DNA of 64,000 nucleotides from Podarcis raffonei. Its lineage: Eukaryota > Chordata > Lepidosauria > Squamata > Lacertidae. The notes below the pieces were generated by a model. The model was not told the origin of the DNA. It saw only the letters and a program-made list of their open reading frames with translations, and did no database searches. Position 1 is the first letter of the stretch; every line of letters begins with the position of its first letter. The stretch spans positions 5,714,001-5,778,000 of the forward strand of contig NC_070607.1 in NCBI RefSeq assembly GCF_027172205.1, in the 5' to 3' direction. Both the position numbers and the translations under genes were made by a program. Below are positions 54,411 to 64,000 of this stretch, piece after piece.

Positions 54411-55383
54411 CTTCTCACACCATGCTAGTTTCAATGGCAACTTACCATGCTCTTTTTAGGTAGGAGTTGCCAACATAGGATAGTGTGCAGTCTTAATGTG
54501 CTCCTTTCTGATGTTGCCTTTTAGTGGTGGAGGTATGGCAATGGGACTCCTTCACACACTAGTATTGATCCAATTTCTGCCAGGAGTGAGAGAGGCGCTC
54601 TGTAGCTTGAATTAGAAACTGCGGTTTCTGTGATCAGGATCTACCTTAAAGAGCTAAGAGTGTGCCAAGAGCCGCCTTTGGATGTAGAAAAGATGGTGTG
54701 CAACATCAGCCCCTACAGGCCTAGAAGTTTTTACTTCTGCCTTTGTACCGCCAGAGCATTACTTAGGCTTCATGTACTTTAGACTTCAATTACCATCTAA
54801 ACTACTGCCTCCAGAGACTCAGAGCTGGTGATGGAGTTCCAGTGTTACCAAGTAACACAAGAAGGACTCAATTCTTCAGTCGCTACCTTGTACTGTTGGA
54901 TGGATTCATCAGTTCACGAATTATGTTCGGAGAACTGTCCAACAGTGGCCTGGCTAGAAACTAAATGAAATATGGCAACCAGAAAAAGGGGCCTATCTCT
55001 TGGTCGTGACTCCCTATGACCATGCAAATGACAGAATATAATTTTGCAGTCTTGCAAAGTCTGCCTTGTGATGCATTCCCCATGCAGACTTTGGCCTGAA
55101 CTAGGTCTCCATTAGTTGATGATGAGGGTAGAAAGAGCTGTGCTTATATTGCATTTTCTGAAAATGAGTAGAATCAAATGACTGCTAATAGGGAGACATG
55201 GTAGGTATAGGAAGCTGTCTCAGAAAGTAATTATTGACTTGTCAATAGGCCATATCCTGCTGCAGAGCCAATACCTGATAGTTTAAAAAGAAGTTTACTG
55301 TCAGTATAGACTTCTTCCTTGTTGGCTTCTTAATTGAGGTTAGTTAAATGCTTTTATTTTCTGAGTCTTTAGGGTACTTTAGG
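54411..55383. other. Intergenic, nothing recognised
   Basis: No exon of TOR3A or another gene was recognised, and no repeat. Confidence 0.4.
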
Positions 55384-55468
55384 CTGTAGTCCTATATGCA
55401 TTTACTTGAGAGTAAGTCCAGCTGAACTCAGTGGGACTTACTTTTGAGTAGACATGTATGGGATTAAA
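55384..55468. repeat. Palindromic repeat, GTCTACTCAGAAGTAAGT family (copy 2)
   Basis: Left arm 'tagtcctatatgcatttact' and right arm 'agtagacatgtatgggatta' are inverted relatives around a 'tgaactcagtgggact' core. Related to 38,024-38,106. Confidence 0.6.
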
Positions 55469-56544
55469 CTGCCAATGCAATTTTGTGTTTATGTGGGCTG
55501 CCAGGATAATATGGAGGGTCGTCATTGCCTGGAGAGATTTCATATGCTTCAAATCTTATGAACTTAGTTTATGGCTTAGCAGGTATATGGTTCCAGGGGC
55601 TTGTATCCATATTTTGCTGAGATGGCATCCTGCACTATGTGCACGATATTAACAAATAAAAACTCATATTTGTTGTAAGTTTTACTGTCTCTTGACAAGT
55701 GCACAATAGCCATGTGTGGATCTGCCACCACACTTTATCAACTCTCCCATGCACACAGATCCCCCCCTATTTCTATGTCTCTCCCCTATTGTGCAGCCCC
55801 CTTTGCACACACACTCCAAGCTGATCTATGTTATCGTATCTTTAAGATAGGTAGAATCTGAAGAGCAAGTATGTTAGCAAAAATTAAATTCAGTTGATGG
55901 ATGTTGTACATATATGGGTGTTTGCTTGTTAATAAAATACCTCTTCTAAATTACTGCATTGAATCTGGGGCTTCATGTTGAAGATATCACATGATACCAG
56001 GAGTTAAATACATGATTGTAGGAAGATACTATGGAATATTTGAGGACTTTGCACCCTTCATCTCTTTCACATAAGGCAGCTGAGGAATGGAAGAGAGAAA
56101 AGTTTAAAAACAGCCTCCCCACCCTTTTCAGTGCCTCTCCTTTCTCGCTGTACTCCAACAATGGCAGAGATTTAAGTAGAGCAGGGATGGTGTGACACTG
56201 AGTATTTTTGAATTATAAAAACCCAGTTTTAACAAGGAGAAATAACAGAATGAGTACAACACAAAAAGCTGACACTGAAGTCTTTCCGAATGCCATTCTC
56301 ACTGTCCTGAAATACTGTTTTAAACAGCCCCTCCTGTGTGTTCCCTTGCTTGCTCATGCCTCTGCCATCGTCTGAAAACACCATTTTCCTCTCAGCATCT
56401 CTAAATCCCTGCTTTATTTAGACCTCTGCCACTCAAAACAACCACTTTTCCGTTTTCAGTTTTCCTTCCTTTGCAACTTTCCCCTCTTTCGTTCCTCAGC
56501 TGCCTCGTGAGAAAGAAAGGATGTGGAGCCCACAAATATTTCAT
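55469..56544. other. Intergenic, nothing recognised
   Basis: No supported exon or repeat. Two AATAAA words (55,653; 55,931) could be distal poly(A) sites of FAM20B. Confidence 0.35.
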
Positions 56545-56838
56545 AAAGGTAAAGGGACCCCTGACCATTAGGTCCAGTCATGGCCGACTGGGGTTGCGGC
56601 GCTCATCTCGCTTTATTGGCCGAGGGAGCCGGCGTACAGCTTCCGGGTCATGTGGCCAGCATGACTAAGCCGCTTCTGGCGAACCAGAGCAGCGCACGGA
56701 AAAGCCGTTTACCTTCCCGCCAGAGCGGTACCTATTTATCTACTTGCACTTTGACGTGCTTTCGAACTGCTAGGTTGGCAGGAGCAGGGACCGAGCAACA
56801 GGAGCTCACCCCGTCGCGGGGATTCGAACCGCCAACCA
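56545..56838 (-). mobile_element. Sauria SINE (copy 9), head truncated
   Basis: Minus-strand copy from the AAAGGTAAAGGG tail to 'gggattcgaaccgccaacc'. The first part of the tRNA-like head is missing. Confidence 0.92.
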
Positions 56839-57439
56839 GTCCTTTTCTAAAACCTGCCATTGTTTAAAGCTGCCATTTCCCTCAGTTTCCTCCATCCCTG
56901 CTTTATTGAAACTTCTGCCATTGTTTTAATAGCACTTCCCCACCACCTCTCATTTGTTGGAAATATATCTCAGCCTTTCACTAGTTTCCAGAAGATCTAG
57001 TTCGTACTGTTATTACACAATGCAGCAGTGCATTTTCCTCTCCAAATACTCATGGCTATTTTCAATACCTGGAATTTAGTTGGTATAGCAGGTCTCTGCC
57101 TCCTACAGTTTCATAAGGCCACAGTGATACCATTTGCCTTGAACTGAAGCCTTGAACTCAAGTCCCAGCCCATTCCCAAGGTAACTCTACAGTATATTTT
57201 TGAAATATCCTGTTGTTTCCATCAAAATCAGTCACAACCCTATTCAGCACCAGATCAATTAAGCTTTCAGTCAGCCCTTCTATATCCTACTCTGAAGTTG
57301 CGAAATTGGCATATCACCCATGATTCCACTGTGGAAGGGCCGTAAATCAGTGGTATTATGAGTTTATTAATTAGATTTGTCATTCACTATCTTGCCCATA
57401 GCAGCTTACAACCAAACAAACAGATGATAAACCCCACAT
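56839..57439. other. Intergenic, nothing recognised
   Basis: No supported exon. The last 80 bases include a weak LINE-tail-like block. Confidence 0.35.
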
Positions 57440-57560
57440 AGATGCACTGTGGTAGAGCATCTGTCTGCATGCAGAAGATCCCAGATCCAATTCCCAGCAT
57501 CCCTGGATAGGGCTAGGAGATCCTGGCCTGAAACCCCAAAGAGTCGCTGCCAGGGACTTT
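57440..57560 (+). mobile_element. tRNA-Ala-like SINE fragment
   Basis: Head 'ggtagagcatctgtctgcat' and B-box-like 'atccaattcccagca', then 'tagggctaggagatcctggc'. Same family as 33,192-33,338. The tail is lost. Confidence 0.55.
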
Positions 57561-57959
57561 TTTCATCCTGAGGGCCATATTTCCTAGCAGACAGCCTTCC
57601 AGGAGTTACATGCCAAGGGTGGGGCAACATGCAACTCTATAGCCCTGTCACACACAAGTCAAAGTTTTCTACACACCTCTTCAGCAAGGACATCTTCCAT
57701 CTAGCCAAAAAAATAAAGTGTGAGCCAGTGACGGTGTGGTTTGGGGAGGTGTCACCTGGGAAGAGATCAGCAGGCCAGACAGAGACTTGGGAGGACCACA
57801 GGTTCCCCACCACTGATAGACCAATGTTCATCAAGGGGTTTGGACCTGGGTGCTATCAATACATCAATCACATTCTATGTCTCTAACACTGGAATGAGGC
57901 GAGTCTATTTAGGCTCCACTGGTGCCTGCATGCTGCAGTGAGCTGAGGTCTGAATCCCA

Positions 57960-58318
57960 ACAAGACTTCAGCCTCGGTCCAGTATGCCTGAAGGAGCGTT
58001 TCCACCCCCATCATTCTGCCCAGATACTGAGGTCCAGCTCCGAGGGCCTTCTGGCGGTTCCCTTGCTGCGAGAACCAGGCAGAGGGCCTTCTCGGTAGTG
58101 GCACCCGCCCTGTGGAATGCCCTCCCACCAGATGTCAAAGAGAAAAACAACTACCAGGCTTTTAGAAGACATCTGAAGGCAGCCCTGTTTAGGGAAGCTT
58201 TTAATGTTTAATAGACTATTGTATTTTAATATTTTGTTGGAAGCCACCCAGAGTGGCTGGGGAAACTCAGCCAGATGGGCGTGGTATAAATAATAAATTA
58301 TGATGGTGATGATGATGA
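57960..58318 (+). mobile_element. L2-like LINE 3' end
   Basis: The frame 57984-58211 gives the closing part of an L2-type ORF2: [16 protein letters not shown] followed by [16 protein letters not shown] and a stop. Downstream come the 'agccacccagagtggctggg' 3'UTR and a (GAT)n tail. 5'-truncated. Confidence 0.8.
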
Positions 58319-58399
58319 TGTCTTTGTGGGTGGGTAGATACTTGAGTTAGGACGTTAGGTAGAAATCCTGTTCTCAATAAAGGTCATATTCCACTTGAA

Positions 58400-58890
58400 A
58401 AAGCACGTTCATAGTCTCTGAAAACTCATAGCTCCATCACTCATTGAAGGCGTAATTTGTCTCTGTGGCTAACAACACCTGTGATGAGCTTCACCCATTC
58501 CTGGACAGGGATATAATCATCCTGCCAAGTAGCAGCAGAACCACCCAACACACTCCTAAGAGCCAAACCAGGTGGATATTGTGGCCAATGTGATCAAAAG
58601 CAGCTGAAAGGACTGCATGAATGAGCAATATTGCCCTTCCCCTAGAATAAGTCATATTTTGAGGTGACCAATGTATTTTCTAAACCAACATCACTCTTGA
58701 AATCAGATTGAAATGGGGCCAGAAAATCAGTGTCATCCAAGAGTTCCTGCAGTTGCTTAACCACCAATTGTTGAGCACCATATTCCTCAAGAAGGAGCTA
58801 CGTGTGGCCAGCTGACATAGTCCTTGGGGTCAAGGAATGAATATTAATAAGAGAAACCAAGTCAAAATCCAGCAAAAGTAAGTTGCAAGA
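58400..58890 (-). mobile_element. L2/CR1-like reverse transcriptase fragment, minus strand
   Basis: On the minus strand the segment around 58500-58630 reads AILLIHAVLSAAFDHIGHNI and on to WVVLLLLGRMIISLSRNG. This fits the LLDLSAAFDTVDHDIL block (motif A aspartate) and following region of L2-type reverse transcriptases. Other parts fall in other frames, so the copy is old and decayed. It lies head-on to the L2 end at 58.0-58.3 kb. Confidence 0.6.
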
Positions 58891-58941
58891 AGACTTTTGA
58901 GACAACTTGTGGCAAAACATTTTCTGGACTGTCTGCTGGTA

Positions 58942-59295
58942 AGGTAAAGGTACCCCTGCCCGTACGGGCCAGTCTTTCCAGACTCTAGGGTTGTGCGCTC
59001 ATCTCACTCTATAGGCCGGGAGCCAGCGCTGTCCGCAGACACTTCCAAGTCACGTGGCCAGCATGACAAGCTGCATCTGGCGAGCCAGCGCAGCACACGG
59101 AACGCCGTTTACCTTCCCGCTGGTAAGTGGTCCCCATTTATCTACTTGCACCCGAAGGTGCTTTCGGTATGCTAGGTTGGCAGGCGCTGGGACCGAGCGA
59201 CGGGAGCGCACCCCGCCGCGGGGATTCGAACCGCCGACCTTTCGATCAGCAAGTCCTAGGCGCTGAGGCTTTAACCCACAGCGCCACCCGCGTCC
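58942..59295 (-). mobile_element. Sauria SINE (copy 10), divergent subfamily
   Basis: Full-length minus-strand copy of a distinct subfamily ('gcccgtacgggccagtcttt' in the tail region, 'cgctgaggctttaacccaca' in the head). Flanked by the duplication TGCTGGTAAGG on both sides. Confidence 0.93.
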
Positions 59296-59958
59296 CTGCT
59301 GGTAAGGGAAACATAAATGAATGCTCAGCCATATGAAGGAATAAACCCTCCCTGCAGATAGAAAACTAGATGCAAGGGGGAAGGACTCTGGACAACTTTT
59401 CCCTCCAACATGCCCATTTTTTGTAAGACACCCCCCCCAATGCGGCAGTATGTGGTACAATCCAGAAAGACTTCTATTTGAGCAGCTCTCGTTGGGAGAG
59501 TCAGTGGAATTTGGGCTAGTTGTGATTTATGTTTTGCTGGATCATGCCCAAAATCTTCAGTTCCCAGAAGCACTGGTTTGGGCTCAAAAAGAAAAGGCTA
59601 ATACATCATATCAGTCATGATCTAAGCATGGTCATACCTGAAGTCAGCCAGACAAAATGATTATGTTCAAAACATAGCTTGTCACCTGTGAATAAGTGTT
59701 TCTCCAAGCGCTTTCTCCACCTCCTCTCCCACACTGATCTTGCGCAGTGAAATCTTCAACATGCCCTCTGGTATCAATGTGGCTGCTTTGAAAGCTGAGC
59801 AAACATCAAAAAATTTACATTTACATTCTGCTTGATGAAGAGTGCCATGTAGCTCCAGAGGTCTTGGGCTGGGGTCCTGCTGAGCGGGGTTTGCTGTGGG
59901 GTCTTGTTGCTGTTATTGATACTACTTTTTTATTATTCTTATTTTTAGCTGTTCTTAG
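59296..59958. other. Intergenic, nothing recognised
   Basis: No supported exon. Ends in a short T/A-rich LINE-tail-like stretch. Confidence 0.35.
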
Positions 59959-59968
59959 GATTTATGTG

Positions 59969-60323
59969 CTGGGATGTGCTGGGTAGCGCTGTGGATTAAA
60001 CCACAGAGCCTAGGGCTTGCCGATCAGAAGGTCGGTGGTTTGAATCCCCACGACGGGGTGAGCTCCCATTGCTCGGTCCCTGATCCTGCCCACCTAGCAG
60101 TTCGAGAACACGTCAAAGTGCAAGTAGATAAATAGGTACCACTCTGGCGGGAAGGTAAACGGCTTTTCCGTGCGCTGCTCTGGTTTTGCCAGAAGCGGCT
60201 TAGTCATGCTGGCCACATGACCCGGAAGCTGCACGCCGGCTCCCTCAGCCACTAAAGCGAGATGAGCGCCGCAACCCGAGTTGTCCATGACTGGACCTAA
60301 TGGTCAGGGGTCCGTTTACTTAT
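59969..60323 (+). mobile_element. Sauria SINE (copy 11)
   Basis: Plus-strand copy, from the GGTAGCGCTGTGGATTAAAC head to 'caggggtccgtttact'. Flanked by the 10-bp duplication GATTTATGTG (59959-59968, 60324-60333). Confidence 0.93.
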
Positions 60324-60333
60324 GATTTATGTG

Positions 60334-60955
60334 GATATTAGTCAATTTTGTGTACTTTTTGAAGTGTTTTGCTTATTGTTTATGGCTACTTTTGTAATTA
60401 TGGGGGTTTTTTTTCATGCTGAAAGCTGCTTTAAACATGGTTTTAACCAGTGCTTTTCTTCTAGAAAAAAACCTGTGCTGGTACAACAACCGTGAAGCTG
60501 TTACAGGAAGTGCCAGATTTTTAACCAGTGTTTTTCTTCTACGCAAAAAAGGTGCCGGTGTTGCGTACTGTTGAGCAGCCCCAGAAACCCCCCCACTGGT
60601 TTTAACTACGGACAGGTGGCATACAAATAAAATGGTTATAAAGCTCCTTCAAATATCCTATTACTATCACCCATTAAAATAAAACAACATAAAAAAAAAA
60701 ACCAAAAGGTGGAGCACACAAAAACATTTCAAGAAAGGAGAAAAATATGTTTCTAACCTCTCCCTCTATTCTCGAATGGATTTAATGTTAGAAAGTGCAT
60801 TAAATCAATACTTTACTTAATTTTTTTAAGTGTTTGGCTTTTTAAAAATATGGCATAATAAGAATACTTCCCCCCCCCCAATACTTGAGGGAACATCTAT
60901 TAGGAATAATAATGATCAAATGTATTTGACTCTTTATCCCGGCTACCCTAGGCGT
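60334..60955. other. Intergenic, AT-rich; short direct repeat
   Basis: 'ttttaaccagtgcttttctt' (about 60442) and 'ttaaccagtgtttttcttct' (about 60521) form a decayed direct repeat, possibly part of an unknown element. No gene. Confidence 0.35.
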
Positions 60956-61129
60956 CATTCACGACATTTTAAAGTGGCGAAGCGGAGTCGCGTGCGCGGG
61001 ATGGCCCGCGGACGTCGCGGGGCGGGGCCGCGGACGGGAGGCGGAGCCATCGCCGCCCCTGGAGGACCGGAGGTGGGAAGGGTGGGCGAGAAGGAGCCGC
61101 TCTGCCCCTCGCCCCCTCAGCTCTGTGGT

Positions 61130-61141
61130 CAAGATGGCGGC
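61130..61141 (+). promoter_or_regulatory. YY1 site overlapping an upstream ATG
   Basis: CAAGATGGCGGC fits the YY1 consensus. Its ATG (61,134) opens an 11-codon upstream frame ending with TGA at 61,169. Confidence 0.6.
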
Positions 61142-61291
61142 AGCGGGGGTTGAGGGGGCGAGTCCGTGAGGGCCTGTCCGGAGCGCGGTGGCGAGGAGGA
61201 GGAAGCGGCGGCGGAGGCGGAGGCGGCAGGGCAGCCCTGTGGGGAAGCGGGCCTGGGCGGGCGCGGCTGGGGGAGCGTCGCAGGCGGCGGC

Positions 61292-61297
61292 ATGTGA
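61292..61297 (+). promoter_or_regulatory. Start-stop upstream element (ATGTGA)
   Basis: An ATG followed at once by TGA lies 56 nt before the ABL2 start codon, inside the predicted 5'UTR. Such minimal uORFs can hold back ribosomes at the main start. Confidence 0.4.
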
Positions 61298-61353
61298 GCG
61301 CGAGGCGGCGGCCGAGGGCTGTGGCGGGGGCCCGAGACGGGCGGGGGACGGGG

Positions 61354-61570
61354 ATGGGCCAGCAGGTGGGCCGCGTCGGGGAGCCGGGCGCCTCCTCCGC
61401 GCTCCAGCAGCCGGCGGCGGCGACGCAGCAGCAGCAGCAACAGCCGCCGCCTCTTTCCCAGCCCCAGCCGAGGGGGCTCCGGGGCAGCGCAGCCAGGCCC
61501 GCCGGCCGGAGGCGAGAGGTGGCCGCCCCGCGAGGGGCCGAGAGCGGCTTCAATATCTTCACCCAACACG
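61354..61570 (+). CDS. ABL2: ABL2 (ARG) tyrosine kinase, first coding exon, 1b type
   Basis: ABL2 is a non-receptor tyrosine kinase that controls actin dynamics. This exon encodes only the N-terminal cap: MGQQVGRVGE, with Gly2 as the myristoylation site of the 1b isoform, then RGLRGSAARPAGRRR and GFNIFTQH at the end. The exon closes at CAACACG|GTAAGG, splitting the codon after His72. Both ends agree with what I recall of human ABL2. Between them the lizard exon has extra Ala/Gln/Pro-rich sequence (residues about 12-37, with six consecutive Gln). SH3, SH2 and kinase exons lie beyond the window. The alternative 1a first exon was not found. Confidence 0.93.
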
Positions 61571-61720
61571 GTAAGGTGGGAAGGGAACGGGGGGGGGGGA
61601 GACCGGGGGCGAGGAGGCTGCTGCAGATGCTGGGAGCGGGTGGGTGTGGCGCTGAGGCGAGGGCTGGGGGCGGGGAGCGAAACCCCCTCCTTTCCGGGGG
61701 GGCGGGCAGGCACACCCGCC

Positions 61721-62937
61721 CCGCTCAAAAAAACACAACAGGAAGAATTGCTCTCTTGCATCAGACAAAGGTCTTCCTGGTCCAGCATGTTGTTCCCAGC
61801 AGTGGCCTGTTAGATGCCTGGAGGGGAGGGACCGGCCAAGCAGGAAGGCAGCAGCCCTTCCCTGTTGTATGCGCCCCCCCCGCACCCCAAAGCACCTTGT
61901 CCTTGACAGGTATACTGCTCTGAACCGAGATTGTGGCTCCAGTTTAACTGCTCCTGCTTGACTTTAGGGTCTCTTGAGCTTGTGAGCCGTCCTCCCATGG
62001 CTGCAAACCGACCTGGCGAAAGCCTATTCCCACAGTAAATGTATTGGTCTTCTAGGTGTTCTTTTTGGTTTTGCTGCAGCACACAACTAGGCTGCCTCTC
62101 TGGAATACATAGCAGTTTTTGTTCTTCCCCTGGAATATCTGTATATATGGTCGGCTTTCATGTTTTCTACACACTTGAGTGAGTTGGTTGTTTAAGGGCA
62201 TCTAAATGTTCTGGTGCTACAGATGTAGGTCAAAGGCGCGCATCCCTTTAGAATGGCCTGTGTTACTAATGTTGCTGTAGTTGTGAGATATGTTTTAGAA
62301 ATTGCAACAAAATGCTTTGCTTTATCTGCATTTGGGCTGTTTTCCACAGCAGGCTTTAGATCCTCCCGTTTTGATTTTGTGTGTGTGTGCTTTCTGCCAA
62401 CATCTGTTTGTCTATTAATATATCTTCTGGTTCACCTTCACCCTTGCTCTGGCAATTGCTGCCTTTTCTTTTCCCATCTCCTGATTGTCGTGATAAAGTT
62501 AATTCTGGTAAGGATGAACCTCATCCTAAGGTGCCTGTCACAAATTGTGGCAACTGAGATACGCATTGCATTGTTTAGAAGGTGCCAAAGACGTTACATT
62601 ATTTCAGAACCTTATGGTCACTGTTTATCAGGGTTCCTTTCTACATTCTTTGGTGACATTGTGATGGCAGCTCTGCTCTTAGGGTAACAGTCTGCTCTGT
62701 GATGACCTTTACCAGCAGAGATGAGGGCAGAAGAGAACTGTGTGTGTCCTCTCTTGAGGAAAAAGTCAGCATCTGTAGCTGGGAGGCTGTGGGTATGTCT
62801 GTGAGAGATGTAACGCTGTTAAGAAACACATTGCATATAAAGGTAAAAAAGCAGTATTGACTACTTATATTGTTATTTTTCTTTCATTATCTCCTGACAA
62901 ACTTGATGTAGCATGGTAGCAACTTTGCAGTATAATG
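61721..62937 (+). other. ABL2: ABL2 intron 1, nothing recognised
   Basis: No further exon or repeat supported. Open frames here lack domains and splice context. Confidence 0.45.
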
Positions 62938-63050
62938 GGTGGTATTCAACTGAGTTTTACTCAGAATAGACACATTAAAATTAATGAGCATGTCTAAATT
63001 GGGTCCATTAATAGCAATGGCTTTACTCTGAGCAAAACTTGGTTACATAC
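62938..63050. repeat. Palindromic MITE, TACTCAGAGTA family (copy 2)
   Basis: Left arm 'ggtattcaactgagttttac' and right arm 'tctgagcaaaacttggttac' are inverted relatives around 'aattaatgagcatgtctaaa'. Same family as 8,990-9,104. Confidence 0.6.
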
Positions 63051-63528
63051 TCATGACAAGCTGCAGTTAGTCTAAAACAGAAAGCCTCTGAACCCCACCT
63101 CAGGATGATTTCCAATTTATCTTAATTTCAATAATTTGTAATACTACTTGTGATTTTTACCACATTTGACTATACTTTCTTTTAAGTTCATGCGGTCATT
63201 GTTGCAAATGGATTGATTGAGATCCATATGTATGAACTACTTTAGCTGGATGGGAAGTACCTGACCAAGGAGTTTGGTTGTGTTTATGGTGATGTAGGCA
63301 GAATACAGCAGGTTCCCTAGATTACAACTATGATTTTAAAAGTTTCTATGTTATATAAAAAAAATTCCGTGTGGAATTGACATCTGTGGACGTCTGTGCT
63401 TTACACATTGTTTTGGGATATGCCCTAGAGAAATTGCTAAATTTGTGTTGAGTGCTGCCAGATCCGCTCAGCTCCACAACCATTCTCTTCTGCATGAAAT
63501 GGAGTAGAATACACCAAATGCTCTGATC
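63051..63528. other. ABL2 intron 1, nothing recognised
   Basis: AT-rich sequence without exon or repeat signature. Confidence 0.4.
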
Positions 63529-64000
63529 ATAGAATCATAGAATCATAGAATCATAGAGTTGGAAGAGACCACAAGGGCCATCGAGTCCAACCCCCTGCCA
63601 AGCAGGAAACACCATCAGAGCACTCCTGACATATGGTTGTCAAGCCTCTGCTTAAAGACCTCCAAAGAAGGAGACTCCACCACACTCCTTGGCAGCAAAT
63701 TCCACTGTCGAACAGCTCTTACTGTCAGGAAGTTCTTCCTAATGTTTAGGTGGAATCTTCTTTCTTGTAGTTTGGATCCATTGCTCCGTGTCCGCTTCTC
63801 TGGAGCAGCAGAAAACAACCTTTCTCCCTCCTCTATGTGACATCCTTTTATATATTTGAACATGGCTATCATATCACCCCTTAACCTCCTCTTCTCCAGG
63901 CTAAACATGCCCAGCTCCCTTAGCCGTTCCTCATAAGGCATCGTTTCCAGGCCTTTGACCATTTTGGTTGCCCTCCTCTGGACACGTTCCAGTTTGTCAA
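63529..64000 (-). mobile_element. CR1 LINE 3' end, minus strand, runs off the window
   Basis: Starts with three to four units of ATAGAATC, the complement of the CR1 tail. The minus-strand frame 63962-63615 encodes the CR1 ORF2 C-terminus: [36 protein letters not shown] and [20 protein letters not shown], with a stop. That frame is intact within the window, so the copy is fairly young. The 5' part lies outside. Confidence 0.95.

Larger units (their letters stand above)
60956..61720 (+). promoter_or_regulatory. ABL2: CpG-island promoter of ABL2 (1b first exon)
   Basis: CpG-dense block with a GC box CGGGGCGGGGCC at 61,018-61,029 and no TATA box. A perfect YY1-type site CAAGATGGCGGC at 61,130-61,141 is of the kind usually found just downstream of the start site. 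The transcription start is therefore likely near 61,100, which is inference. Confidence 0.75.

Noticed and set aside
20826-60323. CRISPR-like array from repeated identical blocks
   Set aside because: The repeats are 350-bp SINEs at irregular spacing on both strands in a vertebrate genome. There is no short regular repeat-spacer pattern.
54411-60955. TOR3A exons between FAM20B and ABL2
   Set aside because: I looked for torsin-like coding blocks with splice sites and recognised none. A translated search would be needed to be certain.
61188-61574. 128-codon Arg/Gly/Ala-rich alternative frame over ABL2 exon 1
   Set aside because: It is a shadow frame of the GC-rich exon. The MGQQVGRVGE frame matches ABL2 at both ends of the exon.

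Overview
This window looks like nuclear DNA from a squamate reptile, most likely a lizard. A narrower placement (for example Lacertidae) would be a guess. The evidence is the repeat content. There are eleven copies of a tRNA-headed SINE whose 3' end resembles Bov-B LINEs (the Sauria SINE type), a Bov-B 3' end, CR1, L2-like and L1 LINE pieces, hAT and TA-target MITEs, and several solo LTRs. The two host genes have vertebrate exon structure.

Layout. Positions 1-39,900 contain no host exon that I can support. This stretch is intergenic (or intronic to something not visible) and is packed with transposable elements, many nested. Main landmarks are a hAT element at 6.7-8.1 kb with a solo LTR inside it, a 2.7 kb 5'-truncated L1 on the minus strand (10.07-12.81 kb), a Bov-B end (13.5-14.1 kb), four solo LTRs of one family (15.5, 19.8, 28.8 and 30.9 kb), and a broken Ty3/gypsy-type remnant (26.3-27.8 kb). 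From 39.9 kb a CpG-island promoter leads into FAM20B on the + strand. Its probable non-coding exon 1 ends at 40,357, and seven coding exons lie between 44,415 and 52,103. The joined frame has 409 codons plus a stop, and the 3'UTR probably runs to about 54.4 kb. Positions 54.4-60.9 kb are intergenic with SINE and L2 fragments. A second CpG island at 60.96-61.7 kb holds the first coding exon (1b type, myristoylation signal MGQQVG) of ABL2, also on the + strand. The rest of ABL2 lies beyond the window. The window ends inside a minus-strand CR1.

Function. FAM20B is the Golgi xylosyl kinase of glycosaminoglycan linker synthesis. ABL2 (ARG) is a cytoplasmic tyrosine kinase acting on actin. They are neighbours but not a functional unit. 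From memory the human order is FAM20B-TOR3A-ABL2 with ABL2 on the opposite strand. Here ABL2 exon 1 follows FAM20B on the same strand and no TOR3A exon was recognised between them, which points to a local rearrangement.

I found no CRISPR, operon, toxin or other novel multi-gene system. The most unusual signals are in the repeats: a MITE carrying a perfect 30-bp internal hairpin, two different DNA transposons sharing an internal block of about 170 bp, a tandem duplication with a SINE in only one copy, a tRNA-Lys/CR1 chimeric SINE, and an unusual Gln/Pro-rich insert with upstream start-stop elements at ABL2.
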